Positions 43,774 through 53,992 of a DNA stretch of 64,000 nt are shown piece by piece. Location of the stretch: positions 1 through 64,000 of the forward strand of contig NZ_LAHP01000001.1 of NCBI RefSeq assembly GCF_000987765.1, written 5' to 3'. A program made the translations under genes and the position numbers. This stretch comes from Arsukibacterium sp. MJ3. GTDB taxonomy: Bacteria > Pseudomonadota > Gammaproteobacteria > Enterobacterales > Alteromonadaceae. Every line of letters starts with the position of its first letter. Position 1 is the first letter of the stretch. Under the pieces are notes generated by a model that saw only the letters and a list, made by a program, of their open reading frames with translations, was not told the origin of the DNA and did not search any database.

Positions 43774-45040
43774 CGCCGGCCACCGTTGCCATGGCCGAAG
43801 TTAGCCTGCTTAACTGTGCCGGACTGATAATAAACGGCGGCATAATATAAATTAAGTTATTAAATGGTCGGATCCACACGCCTAATTCCACAAATTGCTG
43901 CTGTAGTGTTGCTACATCAACGTTGTGTCGCATTTCCAGCACACCAATAGCGCCCAATACCCTGACATCTTTTACCGCAGCTGAAGTATTGCATACCGCT
44001 AATTCATGCTGCATTTGCTGCTCAATAGCTTTAACCTGAGCCGGCCAGTTATCTTGCCGAATTAAAGTAACACTGGCATTGGCAACGGCACAGGCCAGTG
44101 GGTTAGCCATAAAAGTGGGGCCATGCATTAAGCCGCCAGCAGCACTTTGGCTGATGCCCCGCGCAACTTCATCGGTGCATAGCGTAGCTGCCAGCGTAAT
44201 ATAGCCGCCGCTAAGGGCCTTACCTAAGCACATAATATCGGGTGTTATACCGGCATGCTCGCAGGCAAACAACTTACCGGTACGGCCAAAGCCAGTGGCA
44301 ATTTCATCGGCAATTAATAGTATCCGATAGTGATCGCATAACGCCCGTGCCTGGCGCAGATACTCCGGGTGATAAAAGCGCATACCGCCATAACCCTGCA
44401 CAATCGGCTCTAAAATAAGTGCGGCAATATGCTGGTGTTCTTTCGCTAAAAGGGTGGCTAAAGGCGCAATATCAGCCGGGTTAAAGGTTTCACTAAACGT
44501 ACTGGCTGGTGCCGGTAAAAAATAATGCTTATTGAGAATGCCAGCAAAAAGGTCGTGCATGCCGTCTACCGGATCACAAACAGCCATCGCGGCAAAGGTA
44601 TCGCCATGATAGCCTTTACGCAAGCTCACCAGCTTGGTTTTTTGCGGCGTGTCGCTGGCGAGCCAGTACTGTAAAGCCATTTTAATGGCCACTTCGACCG
44701 CCACTGAACCACTGTCAGCTAAAAACACTTTAGTGAGTGCTGCAGGGGTTATCTCAATCAGTTGCTGACATAAACTGACGGCAGGTTGATGGGTTATACC
44801 GCCAAACATCACGTGGGCCATTTGTTGCAGCTGCGCTGTTACTGCTGCATTTAATACCGGATGATTATAGCCATGGGCGGCGGCCCACCACGATGAGGTA
44901 CCATCAATGAGATGCTGGCCATTTTCTAAAATAAGTTCGCAGCCCTTGGCCGCCACAACTGGATAAACCGGCAGTGGTTTGTCCATTGAGGTATAAGGAT
45001 GCCAAATATGGTTACGGTCAAACTCTAAATCAATGCTCAT
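43763..45040 (-). CDS. bioA: Adenosylmethionine-8-amino-7-oxononanoate aminotransferase BioA
   Basis: A PLP enzyme that turns KAPA into DAPA with SAM as amino donor. The 425-residue protein has [16 protein letters not shown] at the start, [13 protein letters not shown] for substrate binding, and [10 protein letters not shown], which carries the PLP-binding Lys. It is transcribed away from bioBFCD, as in E. coli. The Shine-Dalgarno is poor. Confidence 0.96.
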   Translation of the reverse strand: MSIDLEFDRNHIWHPYTSMDKPLPVYPVVAAKGCELILENGQHLIDGTSSWWAAAHGYNHPVLNAAVTAQLQQMAHVMFGGITHQPAVSLCQQLIEITPAALTKVFLADSGSVAVEVAIKMALQYWLASDTPQKTKLVSLRKGYHGDTFAAMAVCDPVDGMHDLFAGILNKHYFLPAPASTFSETFNPADIAPLATLLAKEHQHIAALILEPIVQGYGGMRFYHPEYLRQARALCDHYRILLIADEIATGFGRTGKLFACEHAGITPDIMCLGKALSGGYITLAATLCTDEVARGISQSAAGGLMHGPTFMANPLACAVANASVTLIRQDNWPAQVKAIEQQMQHELAVCNTSAAVKDVRVLGAIGVLEMRHNVDVATLQQQFVELGVWIRPFNNLIYIMPPFIISPAQLSRLTSAMATVAGANA

Positions 45041-45077
45041 AAAATAACCAGTAGTAAAGTTAATGATGTGGTCGGCG

Positions 45078-45105
45078 TTGACAACGGCTAATGGCCGGTT
45101 AGACT
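45078..45105. promoter_or_regulatory. Divergent bioA/bioB promoter region
   Basis: On the plus strand a perfect TTGACA (45078-45083) is 16 bases before TAGACT (45100-45105, 4/6), placing a bioB promoter. On the minus strand the same palindrome GTTGACAAC reads TTGTCA and could be the -35 of bioA, so the two promoters overlap face to face. The spacer contains the imperfect dyad AACGGC...GCCGGTT. A standard BirA box is not recognisable. Confidence 0.5.
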
Positions 45106-45141
45106 AGCCGAAAAACCTTATAACAACAATGGATACGCTCT

Positions 45142-46197
45142 ATGCATGCTACAGCCACTCACCCCCAAGTTCGTTATAACTGGACGCTCGCTGAAGTGAA
45201 TGCGCTGTATGCGCTGCCGTTTAACGACTTATTATTTCAGGCACAAAGCACTCATCGCCAGTTTTTTAAACCAAACGAAGTACAAATTAGTACGTTATTG
45301 TCGATTAAAACCGGTGCTTGCGCCGAAGATTGTAAGTATTGTCCACAAAGCGGCCATTATAACACCGGCCTGGAACGCGAACGCTTATTGGAAGTAGAAA
45401 AGGTGTTAACTCAGGCTGCGGCAGCCAAGGCGCAAGGAGCCAGTCGTTTTTGTATGGGGGCGGCCTGGAGTAACCCTAAACAGCGTGATATGCCTTACAT
45501 AATTGAAATGGTGCAGGGCGTTAAAGCCATGGGCCTGGAAACCTGCATGACCCTTGGCATGCTTAACACCACTCAGGCGCAGAGCTTGGCGCAGGCCGGT
45601 TTAGATTTTTATAATCATAATTTGGACACTTCACCGGAATTTTATGGTGAAATTATTACCACTCGCAGTTATCAAGATCGGTTGGATACGCTCAGCCATG
45701 TTCGTGATGCCGGTATGAAAGTCTGTTGTGGTGGCATTGTCGGGCTGGGTGAAAGCGCCAATGACCGTTCGGCGTTATTAATGCAGTTGGCAAATTTACC
45801 AGAGCATCCACAAAGTGTGCCGATCAATATGCTGGTTAAAGTGAAAGGTACGCCGCTGGAAAATGTGGACGATTTAGACGGTTTTGAATTTATTCGTACT
45901 ATTGCCGTAGCACGAATCATGTTACCGCAAAGCCATGTGCGTTTGTCGGCGGGCCGCTCGCGCATGAATGAGCAAATGCAGGCGTTGTGTTTCTTTGCTG
46001 GTGCTAATTCAATATTTTATGGTGATAAATTACTGACCACAGATAACCCGGAAGCTAATTCAGATATGCAGCTGTTTGCGAAGCTTGGCATAAAACCTGA
46101 GCAGCGTGCTGACGTATCGGATGAGGCACACGAATTGGCGCTGGCCGATGCCATTAACGAGCAGGTTACGCCGCCGTTGTATCACGCGGCAGGCTAA
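45142..46197 (+). CDS. bioB: Biotin synthase BioB
   Basis: A radical-SAM enzyme that inserts sulfur into dethiobiotin. The 351-residue protein has the 4Fe-4S motif CAEDCKYC (CxxxCxxC) near residue 59 and [12 protein letters not shown] and [10 protein letters not shown], the 2Fe-2S-site arginine region. It starts the bioBFCD operon; bioF starts directly after its stop. Confidence 0.97.
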   Translation: MHATATHPQVRYNWTLAEVNALYALPFNDLLFQAQSTHRQFFKPNEVQISTLLSIKTGACAEDCKYCPQSGHYNTGLERERLLEVEKVLTQAAAAKAQGASRFCMGAAWSNPKQRDMPYIIEMVQGVKAMGLETCMTLGMLNTTQAQSLAQAGLDFYNHNLDTSPEFYGEIITTRSYQDRLDTLSHVRDAGMKVCCGGIVGLGESANDRSALLMQLANLPEHPQSVPINMLVKVKGTPLENVDDLDGFEFIRTIAVARIMLPQSHVRLSAGRSRMNEQMQALCFFAGANSIFYGDKLLTTDNPEANSDMQLFAKLGIKPEQRADVSDEAHELALADAINEQVTPPLYHAAG

Positions 46198-47349
46198 ATG
46201 AGCCAGCGCAAACTTGCCGAGCTGCAACACGCGTTGCAGCAAAGGGCCAGCAGCCAACAACTGCGCACACCGATTACTGTAGAGCAGTATGCTGGTCGAT
46301 TGCTTGGCATTGCCGGGCAGCACTATATTAACTTTTCTGGCAACGATTATCTGGGGCTGGCGACTGAGCCGATGGTATTGCAAGCGTTTGCCGAGGGTGC
46401 CGCGCGGTTTGGGGCTGGCAGTAGTGGTTCACCTTTAGTCACTGGCCAACATCAGGTGCACCGGCAATTAATCGATGCGCTGTGCGACTGGCTTGGCGTA
46501 GACCGAGTATTGTTGTTTTCATCCGGCTTTGCTGCCAATCAGGCGATGTTATCAACGCTAAGCGCTAAAACCGACACCTTGCTGCTGGATAAATTAAGCC
46601 ATGCTTCGTTAATTGATGCGGCGTTACACAGTGACGCTGACTTTAAGCGCTTTGCTCATAATGATCTGCCAGCGCTTGAGCACTATTTAAGGCAGTGCAA
46701 ACACGCCATGGTGGTTACCGAGGGTGTGTTCAGTATGGATGGTGACAGTCCGGATATACTGGCTGTGCTGCAGCTTTGTCAGCAGTATGCTGCGCCGCTG
46801 TTATTAGACGATGCCCATGGCTTAGGGGTGCTGGGTAATGAAGGTCGTGGTAGTGCTGTTGCACAAGGTGTGGCCAATAGCGAGTTATTTTGTCTGATGG
46901 CTAATTTTGGCAAGGCGCTGGGGGTTAGTGGTGCTTTTTTGGCCGGCAGCAACACGGTTATGGATTATCTGGAACAATTTGGTCGGCATTATATTTACAG
47001 CACCGGGTTATCTCCGGCAGTTTGTGCAGCGGTTATAAAAAGTATTGAATTGTGCCGCAGCCAAGACTGGCGGCGTGACAAGTTACACAGCAATATCCGG
47101 CTATTTAAGCAGTTGGCTGCAGATTTGCCACTGCTTGCTTCAAGCACGGCTATTCAGGGGCTGGTATTAGGCAGTAGCGAGCAGGCGCTGAATGCCAGCA
47201 CCCAATTGAGAGAGGCGGGCGTCTGGCTTAGCGCTATTCGGCCACCGACGGTGCCAAAAGGCAGCGCTAGGTTACGCATAACCTTAAGTAGCCATCATAA
47301 CCAGCACGATATAGCGCTATTAGTAAAGCAATTGAGACTGTTGATATGA
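46198..47349 (+). CDS. bioF: 8-amino-7-oxononanoate synthase BioF
   Basis: A PLP enzyme that condenses pimeloyl-ACP with alanine to KAPA. The 383-residue protein has FSGNDYLGLA and DDAHGLGVLG (cofactor-binding Asp/His) and NFGKALGVSGA with the PLP Lys. The ATG follows the bioB stop with no gap, and the end overlaps bioC by four bases. Confidence 0.96.
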   Translation: MSQRKLAELQHALQQRASSQQLRTPITVEQYAGRLLGIAGQHYINFSGNDYLGLATEPMVLQAFAEGAARFGAGSSGSPLVTGQHQVHRQLIDALCDWLGVDRVLLFSSGFAANQAMLSTLSAKTDTLLLDKLSHASLIDAALHSDADFKRFAHNDLPALEHYLRQCKHAMVVTEGVFSMDGDSPDILAVLQLCQQYAAPLLLDDAHGLGVLGNEGRGSAVAQGVANSELFCLMANFGKALGVSGAFLAGSNTVMDYLEQFGRHYIYSTGLSPAVCAAVIKSIELCRSQDWRRDKLHSNIRLFKQLAADLPLLASSTAIQGLVLGSSEQALNASTQLREAGVWLSAIRPPTVPKGSARLRITLSSHHNQHDIALLVKQLRLLI

Positions 47350-48167
47350 GTGAAGCCAGCCCATTACCACTATTACTTCAACTACCAGCCTGCCGTGAGC
47401 AATTTGTAGAGCAGGTTGCCAGAAGTTTTGGCAACGCTTGTCACAGCTACACCAGCGCTGCCCGTTTACAACAACAGGTGGCACTGGATGCACTAGCATT
47501 ATTACCGGCTACGCCGCAAGGCCACTTGCTTGATGTAGGTTGCGGCCCGGGCTGGGTTCACCCTCGTTTCAGCGGCTATTGCCACACCTTTAGTGCCGTT
47601 GACTTAAGTGCTGGTATGTTGGCCAAAGCTGCCAGCCAGCAATTAGCCACCGACTATATTCAGGCTGATGCCGAAAGCCTGCCGCTACCGTCACAAAGTG
47701 TAGATACGGTATTTTCCAGCCTGATGCTGCAATGGTGCCAGCGCCCTGCAGCAGTATTAGCGGAGATTACGCGGGTATTAACGCCCGGTGGCCAACTGGT
47801 GCTGACCACGTTAGTGGACGGCAGCCTGGCTGAGCTGAAACGCGCCTTTGCTGCACTGGACAACAAGCAGCATGTTAATCACTTTTTAGCGGTAAGCGAT
47901 GTAATAGCAGCAGCCAGCACAGTCAGTGGGGTGCGATGGCAGTTTACCGAGCGCAGTTATTCACTGTTTTATGCCGATGTGCAAAGCCTGGCTCGCGAAC
48001 TAAAAGCCTTGGGGGCAAATAAAGTGGCTGGCAGGCAAAGTCAGGGGTTAACTGGCAAAGGCTACTGGCAAAAACTCGCTGCCGCATACGATGCAAAACG
48101 AAGTGCTGCTGGCTTACCGGCAACGTACCAGGTACTACTGATAACTGGAGTAAAAGATGGCCGTTAA
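47346..48167 (+). CDS. bioC: Malonyl-ACP O-methyltransferase BioC
   Basis: Methylates malonyl-ACP so that fatty-acid synthesis can build the pimeloyl chain. The 273-residue protein has the SAM motif LLDVGCGPGW and the family segment SSLMLQWCQRP. It overlaps bioF (ATGA) and bioD (11 bases). No bioH partner is in the window. Confidence 0.93.
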   Translation: MSEASPLPLLLQLPACREQFVEQVARSFGNACHSYTSAARLQQQVALDALALLPATPQGHLLDVGCGPGWVHPRFSGYCHTFSAVDLSAGMLAKAASQQLATDYIQADAESLPLPSQSVDTVFSSLMLQWCQRPAAVLAEITRVLTPGGQLVLTTLVDGSLAELKRAFAALDNKQHVNHFLAVSDVIAAASTVSGVRWQFTERSYSLFYADVQSLARELKALGANKVAGRQSQGLTGKGYWQKLAAAYDAKRSAAGLPATYQVLLITGVKDGR

Positions 48168-48837
48168 GCGCTACTTTATTACCGCAACGGATACCGATGC
48201 TGGCAAAACCTTTGTCAGTACCTTGTTGTTACAAGGTTTTGCCACGCTGGGGAGCGTAGCTGTTGGGGTAAAGCCAATAGCCGCAGGGGTTGACGCACAA
48301 GGCCTTAACAGTGACGCGTTACTGCTGCAGCGCTATTCTGGTATCGCGTTACCGTATAAGATGATAAACCCCATTTGCTATCAGCAACCTGTAGCGCCGC
48401 ATCTGGCGGCGATACTTGAGCAGCAACCAATATGCGAAACACAGCTTTCTCAGGCGCTACATAGCTGGCAGCAGTTACCGCTGCAGCAACTACTAATTGA
48501 AGGGGCCGGCGGCTGGTTACTGCCAATTAGCAACCAGCGGTATTTAGCCGATTGGGTAGCCGAGCAGCAATTACCAGTAATTTTAGTAGTTGGTATGAAA
48601 CTGGGCTGTTTAAACCACGCCATGCTAACCGTGCGGGAAATTGCACGCAGTGGTGCCACGTTAGTTGGCTGGGTGGCCAATTGCATTGACCCTGATATGG
48701 CATTGCTGCAGCAAAATATTACTGACTTACAGCAGCGAATTTCGGTGCCGTGTCTGGGGGTAGTGCCATTTCAGCCTGAACACCAGCAGCAGCTTGGCTT
48801 GAGTTTAGCCAGCGAGCTACTTATGACGTCAGCGTAG
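48157..48837 (+). CDS. bioD: Dethiobiotin synthetase BioD
   Basis: An ATP-dependent carboxylase that forms the ureido ring from DAPA. The 226-residue P-loop protein opens with FITATDTDAGKTFVST and has VGVKPIAAGV and the IEGAGGWLLPI loop. It is the last gene of bioBFCD and ends six bases from pepE on the other strand. Confidence 0.95.
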   Translation: MAVKRYFITATDTDAGKTFVSTLLLQGFATLGSVAVGVKPIAAGVDAQGLNSDALLLQRYSGIALPYKMINPICYQQPVAPHLAAILEQQPICETQLSQALHSWQQLPLQQLLIEGAGGWLLPISNQRYLADWVAEQQLPVILVVGMKLGCLNHAMLTVREIARSGATLVGWVANCIDPDMALLQQNITDLQQRISVPCLGVVPFQPEHQQQLGLSLASELLMTSA

Positions 48838-48843
48838 TTATTT

Positions 48844-49545
48844 TTAACGCAATAAGTGCGATAAATCGCTGTTTTCGGGTATGGCCGTTTTATCGCCGCC
48901 CTTAAACAAATAGCCACCGTTGCTACCCAGCAGGTTAAGCTTATCGCCACTGCGCTTAAGTGCGGTACCTTCTGGCAAGGCAATAATCGGCGTAGTGGGG
49001 TTTAGTATCATAAACTCCGCTAACCGCATATCTCGGGTTTCACCATGGAAACCCTCTGGTTCATAGTCACTGTAATGCGGGTTTAATTGCAATGGCAACA
49101 GCGTTAATCCGTTAAAAGATTGTGGTTCAACAATAGGCATATCATTGGTGGTGCGAATACTGCTGCCGGCAATGTTAGAGCCGGCGCTCCAGCCAATATA
49201 TGGCACACCGCTGGTTACGCGTTTCTTGATAAGCTGCAGTATATCATGTTGATATAAAAGATGAAGTAACTGAAATGTGTTACCACCTCCAACGACAATT
49301 GCCTGCGCTTGCGCCAGTGCTTTTTTAGGATCGGTACATTGGTGAATGCTGTTGACGTTAATGTTTAAGGGTGCGAATGCCGTCGCGACTTGTTGTAAAT
49401 AGGTGTCGTAACTTACCGATACGCCAGCATAGGGGATAAACAACAACTCGCTAACACCTTGCAGATGTGTTTGCAGCCAGTTCATATAAGGTGCCAGATA
49501 AGCACTGTTGTTCGCACGTGAACTGCTTAGTAGTAATAATTTCAT
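48844..49545 (-). CDS. pepE: Alpha-aspartyl dipeptidase PepE
   Basis: A serine peptidase of family S51 that cleaves dipeptides with N-terminal aspartate. The 233-residue protein has the nucleophile elbow GWSAGSNIAG, IVVGGGNTFQLL and RTTNDMPIVEP of the family. AGGA is eight bases before the ATG. It is convergent with bioD. Confidence 0.94.
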   Translation of the reverse strand: MKLLLLSSSRANNSAYLAPYMNWLQTHLQGVSELLFIPYAGVSVSYDTYLQQVATAFAPLNINVNSIHQCTDPKKALAQAQAIVVGGGNTFQLLHLLYQHDILQLIKKRVTSGVPYIGWSAGSNIAGSSIRTTNDMPIVEPQSFNGLTLLPLQLNPHYSDYEPEGFHGETRDMRLAEFMILNPTTPIIALPEGTALKRSGDKLNLLGSNGGYLFKGGDKTAIPENSDLSHLLR

Positions 49546-49687
49546 TGGGTGTTCCTGCTTTTTTGGCTATTGTAGCTAAAACTAGCCAATTCAACATGTT
49601 TAGTTACACTTTATTGGTGTGACTTTAATTTGATATTCAGCTTGATGGCCATATATTATGCTCAGTTAAAATATGAGGTAAGTGTAT

Positions 49688-50548
49688 ATGAAAAGAGTTT
49701 TGCTGTTTTTGGCAACAAACCTGGCGGTTATTCTGGTACTGAGTATCGTGTTGAATATCGTCTTTAGCTTCTTCGGGATAGATCACAGCAGTATCAGCGG
49801 TTTGCTGGTGTTTGCTGCAATTTTTGGTTTTGGTGGTTCTTTTATCTCTTTAGCATTGTCGAAATGGATGGCGAAACGCTCTACCGGTGCGGTGGTAATT
49901 ACCCAGCCCCGAAATGCGACTGAGCAGTGGTTGATGACGACGGTTGCCCGACAGGCAAAACAAGCCGGTATTGGCATGCCAGAAGTAGCCGTTTATGACT
50001 CGCCGGAGATGAATGCTTTTGCCACCGGTATGAATCGTAATGCGGCGTTAGTTGCGGTCAGTACAGGTTTGCTGCGTAATATGAAAGAAGATGAAGTAGA
50101 AGCGGTGTTGGCACATGAGGTATCGCATATTGCTAACGGCGATATGGTAACGCTTACGCTGATCCAGGGTGTGGTCAATACCTTTGTTATTTTCTTTGCC
50201 CGCTTAATCGCTGGTGCTATTCGTAATAATAACCAGCAGTTAGGCACTATTGCCTACTTTGGTATTGTTATTGTGTTGGAGCTAGTGTTTGGTTTCTTGG
50301 CTAGCATCATCGTTATGTGGTTCTCGCGTCAGCGGGAGTACCGTGCTGATGCCGGTGCTGCTCGTTTGGCTGGTCCAACTAAAATGATTGCGGCATTGGA
50401 GCGCCTGAAAAACAACCATGAAAGCCGGTTGGAAGGCAGTATGATGGCGTTTGGTATAGCCGGTAAAAAAGCAAAGTCAGAGTTGTTATTAACCCATCCA
50501 CCGCTGGATAAACGCATAGCCGCACTGCGTAATAGCCGCGAGTTTTAA
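49688..50548 (+). CDS. htpX: Membrane zinc protease HtpX
   Basis: An M48 inner-membrane metalloprotease for quality control of membrane proteins. The 286-residue protein has two N-terminal helices, HEVSH (HExxH) near residue 139 and two further helices. The in-frame GTG at 49682 is too close to GAGG; the ATG at 49688 is nine bases from it and gives MKRVLLFL, like the E. coli start. In E. coli htpX responds to CpxR; no Cpx box was identified here. Confidence 0.95.
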   Translation: MKRVLLFLATNLAVILVLSIVLNIVFSFFGIDHSSISGLLVFAAIFGFGGSFISLALSKWMAKRSTGAVVITQPRNATEQWLMTTVARQAKQAGIGMPEVAVYDSPEMNAFATGMNRNAALVAVSTGLLRNMKEDEVEAVLAHEVSHIANGDMVTLTLIQGVVNTFVIFFARLIAGAIRNNNQQLGTIAYFGIVIVLELVFGFLASIIVMWFSRQREYRADAGAARLAGPTKMIAALERLKNNHESRLEGSMMAFGIAGKKAKSELLLTHPPLDKRIAALRNSREF

Positions 50549-50588
50549 CAATGTAAGCTGTAACAGTGCGCATTATTCGTTATTTCAG

Positions 50589-50611
50589 GCCCCAGATATT
50601 GGGGCTTTTTT
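50589..50611 (+). terminator. Terminator of htpX
   Basis: GCCCCA and TGGGGC form a stem with a 5-base loop, followed by six T, 40 bases after the htpX stop. Confidence 0.88.
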
Positions 50612-50635
50612 CGCTTATGAGTATTAAGCCACTGA

Positions 50636-50713
50636 ATAACCGTGGTGGTATGGCCGTATGCGTTGCATGAGGCCTTACTTTTATTGGCGGCAGAAGGGTT
50701 AGAAAACCCCTAG
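50636..50713 (+). pseudogene. Possible remnant of a class V aminotransferase gene
   Basis: Between stop codons one frame reads about 25 residues ending YALHEALLLLAAEGLEN-P-stop. This resembles the YALREALRL...EEGLEN segment of alanine-glyoxylate (class V) aminotransferases. The surroundings contain stops in every frame, so at most a short decayed fragment is present. The match is from memory of the family motif and is short; chance cannot be excluded. Confidence 0.3.
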
Positions 50714-50846
50714 CTGACGTGGAACACGCCGATAAGTACTGGTAAAGATATTCTGCTGGCTAATCGAAAAATTACTGCAAAAAAGGCTGCCAATAATCAG
50801 TGATAACCGTTATCTTGATACGGCTTAATAACAGAGGATGTATGCT

Positions 50847-51083
50847 ATGCCAGTAACTGCAGAGCTAAATGCTGAGATAAAAATTCTTAGTTTATTTAAT
50901 CTCGATTCACAGATGGAAGGATTAAAAGTTCACAAAAATGCTGACAACGACAGCCGGGCTGCCATTGCCAGGTTACATGCGAAAGGTTTGCTTACCCAAT
51001 CTGATGGTGGTTATCTTACCGATCTGGGTGTGCATTGTGCTGAACATATTCAAACGGCACTGCGGATTTTAACCTCACCCTAA
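50847..51083 (+). CDS. TIGR02647 family protein
   Basis: A 78-residue protein matching the TIGR02647 family: MPVTAELNAEIKILSLFNLDS at the start, QMEGLKVH and GLLTQSDGGYLTDLG at the end. The sequence suggests a small winged-helix-like fold; function is unknown. Start at 50847 has GAGG nine bases upstream and matches the family start, while the ATG at 50838 is too close. It is convergent with the tgpA gene (12-base gap). Confidence 0.83.
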   Translation: MPVTAELNAEIKILSLFNLDSQMEGLKVHKNADNDSRAAIARLHAKGLLTQSDGGYLTDLGVHCAEHIQTALRILTSP

Positions 51084-51095
51084 TAAGTTGCTGTA

Positions 51096-53057
51096 TTAAC
51101 TGGCTTGTGACTGCTTATTAGGCTCAGGCCAGTTTAACCCCGCTAGTTGTTTGCGGTTACACTGTAACAGGGTTTTTAATTGTTGCATTGCGTACTGATC
51201 TTCAGCAAACAATGCACGCTGATACAGAGTGTCTACGTCAGCTAACAGTAAAGCCTGTGCTGGATTATAGTTGCTAAGCTGTAATATAAAAGCACTATGT
51301 GATTGGCTAAGCGCTTTATATACCAGCATTTTTTGAAGATATCGCTGTAATAATAATACCGGTGCTGCAAGTTTTGCCGGGCGTTTTGTATAATAACGAT
51401 ACCACGTTAACAATAGCGCTATTAACACGACTATCCCGAGCAGGGCGATAAATTTACTGGCGGCTTTCAATTGTTGCCACAGATTACGTTGCTGACTGTC
51501 ATCAAAACCCAATACCCAAACTGACCAATAATAGTCAAGATGTAAAAATTGCTGACTAATAAAATTGATTGCAGAAAACCGGCGCCAGTTAGCTTGTAAT
51601 TGATTTTGCTCATCGGCAGATAACACCGCATCAAGTCCTGCCAATACGCGTTCTGGCGCAATGACCGCGGTAGGATCGAATCGCTGCCATCGATTTTGAT
51701 CAAAATATTCTACCCAGGCATGGGCTTCACGTTGCCGAACTTCCAAATATTGTTGATCTTCATGCCAAACGCCGCCCTGATAGCCGCCAACCACCCGCGC
51801 AGCAATTCCCGCCTCACGTAAAATAACCGCAGTAGCTGAAGCGTAGTGACTGCAAAAGCCAGTGCGACTGTCAAACAAAAAGGCATCAACACTATTAGCG
51901 CCTAACCTGGGAGGATTGAGGCTGTAATAAAAAGGCTGTTGTCGAAATAAACTACTGATTTGCTCTATTATTTCAGGCGTTGAAGAACCGTTTGCTGCCC
52001 ATTTCCTGGCCAGTGCTCTGGTTTGTGGGTTGGCATTTGCGGTGCGTAAATTAAGTTGTGTTTCATCGGCAGAGTCTGCTGGTACCTTATTCAGGGTGCT
52101 GGTAAGCCGATAACTTAAGCGTTGACTTACCGGTCGTCTGGCCTCTATCAAAGAAGCTGCTGTTGGCCGGATTTCGCTGGTCAGTTCCAGCGGTTCGCTC
52201 AGCGCAAACAAACTTCGCTGATTACTCACTTCGGCTATTATCTGATAGCTGACTTTTGTGCCGGCTTCATCGCTTGAGGTTGCTTGTTTAGTTAGCTGAG
52301 CACGCAGAAACCTTGGGTTTACTGTCCAGCTGCGACCATCAAAGTTTTCATACACTTTAGCACGCCAATACCATTCCTGACGTGGCGGTGGCAGAGTGTT
52401 AAAAACAACCCTAAATGCCAGCGCGTCGCTTTGTACCAGGTTCTCGATACTACCGGGGTCCAATGTGTCAGCCAAACCGGTTATGGCAGCCTGAGCGGTA
52501 GGGATCTGCCATAGCGGTTGTAACCGTGGAAATAATAGAAATAAAGTCAGCCACACCGGCATGGTGATTAATAATGCTTTCCCTATTTGTACCAGCTGAA
52601 TGCGCTGGTTTTTGCTGGCATATAATTGATAATGGCAACAAAGCGTTAACAATAGCAATGTCATTATTAGCAGGCTGATCATTATGCTTTGATAAAAAAT
52701 AAAGCAGCAGGCTAATAAAAAATACAGTACCCATAACAGTTGATGGCTATCTTTACGCTGGCGCACCAACACTAAACGACTGGCTGCAGACAGTAATAAA
52801 ATTTGCAGCATAAGATGAAACACACCACTTTGCTTAATACTGACGAGTAACAGCAGCAAGATAAGTGCGGCGATAATGTTTACTCTTTTTAACTTGTTTA
52901 CGGTATTACTGCTTTGCTGCAATGGCCAGCGGTAAAGCAATAACAATATGAGAATAGCGCTATACCAAAGTGGCAAGGCAGATTGCAGTAATGCAATAAC
53001 TGACACCAAGATGACATTGAACGTTAAGATAGTTTGTCGGTTTAGCAGTATCAGCAT
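51096..53057 (-). CDS. TgpA-type transglutaminase-like membrane protein
   Basis: A 653-residue inner-membrane protein: about six helices in the first 180 residues, a large periplasmic part with a transglutaminase core, one helix near residue 560, and a cytoplasmic DUF4129 tail. The catalytic triad is visible: Cys in TGFCSHYASA, His in REAHAWVEY and Asp in FDPTAVI. P. aeruginosa TgpA is essential; its substrate is not known. It is the last gene of the moxR-DUF58-tgpA operon and overlaps the DUF58 gene by seven bases. Confidence 0.9.
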   Translation of the reverse strand: MLILLNRQTILTFNVILVSVIALLQSALPLWYSAILILLLLYRWPLQQSSNTVNKLKRVNIIAALILLLLLVSIKQSGVFHLMLQILLLSAASRLVLVRQRKDSHQLLWVLYFLLACCFIFYQSIMISLLIMTLLLLTLCCHYQLYASKNQRIQLVQIGKALLITMPVWLTLFLLFPRLQPLWQIPTAQAAITGLADTLDPGSIENLVQSDALAFRVVFNTLPPPRQEWYWRAKVYENFDGRSWTVNPRFLRAQLTKQATSSDEAGTKVSYQIIAEVSNQRSLFALSEPLELTSEIRPTAASLIEARRPVSQRLSYRLTSTLNKVPADSADETQLNLRTANANPQTRALARKWAANGSSTPEIIEQISSLFRQQPFYYSLNPPRLGANSVDAFLFDSRTGFCSHYASATAVILREAGIAARVVGGYQGGVWHEDQQYLEVRQREAHAWVEYFDQNRWQRFDPTAVIAPERVLAGLDAVLSADEQNQLQANWRRFSAINFISQQFLHLDYYWSVWVLGFDDSQQRNLWQQLKAASKFIALLGIVVLIALLLTWYRYYTKRPAKLAAPVLLLQRYLQKMLVYKALSQSHSAFILQLSNYNPAQALLLADVDTLYQRALFAEDQYAMQQLKTLLQCNRKQLAGLNWPEPNKQSQAS

Positions 53058-53992
53058 AGCGCTAACTCGCGTAAACAGCGCTCAAGATGTTGTTGTCCAC
53101 AGGAAGGATTTAAACGTTTGTTGTTAATGCGCAGACCATAAGGCTTATTGCGTTGTTCCAGTTGCAGCATCAAATAGCAGGCTTTAGACAGCGCCATTTC
53201 CAGTGCTGCGCCTGATACCGCAGGTATTATAATCCAGTCAGGTTCTGGCTGTGGAGTGCTTTGTGCATATTTTACCACTGGATTAGCCGGATCGCGGGCG
53301 AGTCGCTTCCACAGCATTAGCTTAAGGTTATCACCAGCCTGATAACCACGAATAGTATCGTATTCATCTGCCGCCTTATTTTTACTACCGCTGTCATCGC
53401 TACTGACATGCAGGGTCTCAATGGCCAACGGTTTAGGAAAAACCCAGTAATGATAGTCAAGATTTAACATACTTTTACAGTTGAATAAGCCAAAAGGAAA
53501 ATAGCTGTGTAACGTAAGACGCGGCACTGGAAAGTAACCGCGGCTGTCGGTGACCAGTGGCACCATTGCTGCATTGTTTGCGTCGGTTATTGAGGTGGGT
53601 TGTTGCTTATTAATAAAGTAAAACTGTAATTGCTGACGCGGTTGGTCAGATTGTATTGTGACCGGTACCATTAAAGTTTCTTCGGCATAGGCACTGAGCA
53701 CCGGGGCAACCGAGACGGTTAGGCCGTGTAAATTTCGCCAAGCCATCACCATGGCCAGTAATAGCACTGATAACAACATATAACTCATCAATAAAATAAG
53801 ATTATTTTGATAATTAGTGCCAAGTAAGTACAGTATTACCAGTAATAATATATACCAAAGACCAAATCGACTGGGCAGGATATAAATGATTTTTTGACTC
53901 AGTTTCACTTGTCTGGCCTTTGGCTGGCGATTATCCAGCCAGCTATTAAGCCATTGACGAAGTTGTTGCCGCACTCTGCTCATAGCGGGCAA
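53051..53992 (-). CDS. DUF58 domain protein
   Basis: A 313-residue protein with two membrane helices near residues 37-75 and a C-terminal DUF58 (vWA-like) part, recognisable by YDTIRGYQAGDNLKLMLWKRLAR. DUF58 proteins are typically encoded with MoxR ATPases, which is the case here (13-base overlap). The pair is thought to act in protein assembly or envelope functions; the client is unknown. Confidence 0.85.
   Translation of the reverse strand: MPAMSRVRQQLRQWLNSWLDNRQPKARQVKLSQKIIYILPSRFGLWYILLLVILYLLGTNYQNNLILLMSYMLLSVLLLAMVMAWRNLHGLTVSVAPVLSAYAEETLMVPVTIQSDQPRQQLQFYFINKQQPTSITDANNAAMVPLVTDSRGYFPVPRLTLHSYFPFGLFNCKSMLNLDYHYWVFPKPLAIETLHVSSDDSGSKNKAADEYDTIRGYQAGDNLKLMLWKRLARDPANPVVKYAQSTPQPEPDWIIIPAVSGAALEMALSKACYLMLQLEQRNKPYGLRINNKRLNPSCGQQHLERCLRELALC

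Noticed and set aside
45061-45120. BirA operator between bioA and bioB
   Set aside because: Half sites of the TTGTAAACC type at 14-16 base spacing were looked for and not found; only a weaker dyad is present, reported as a finding.
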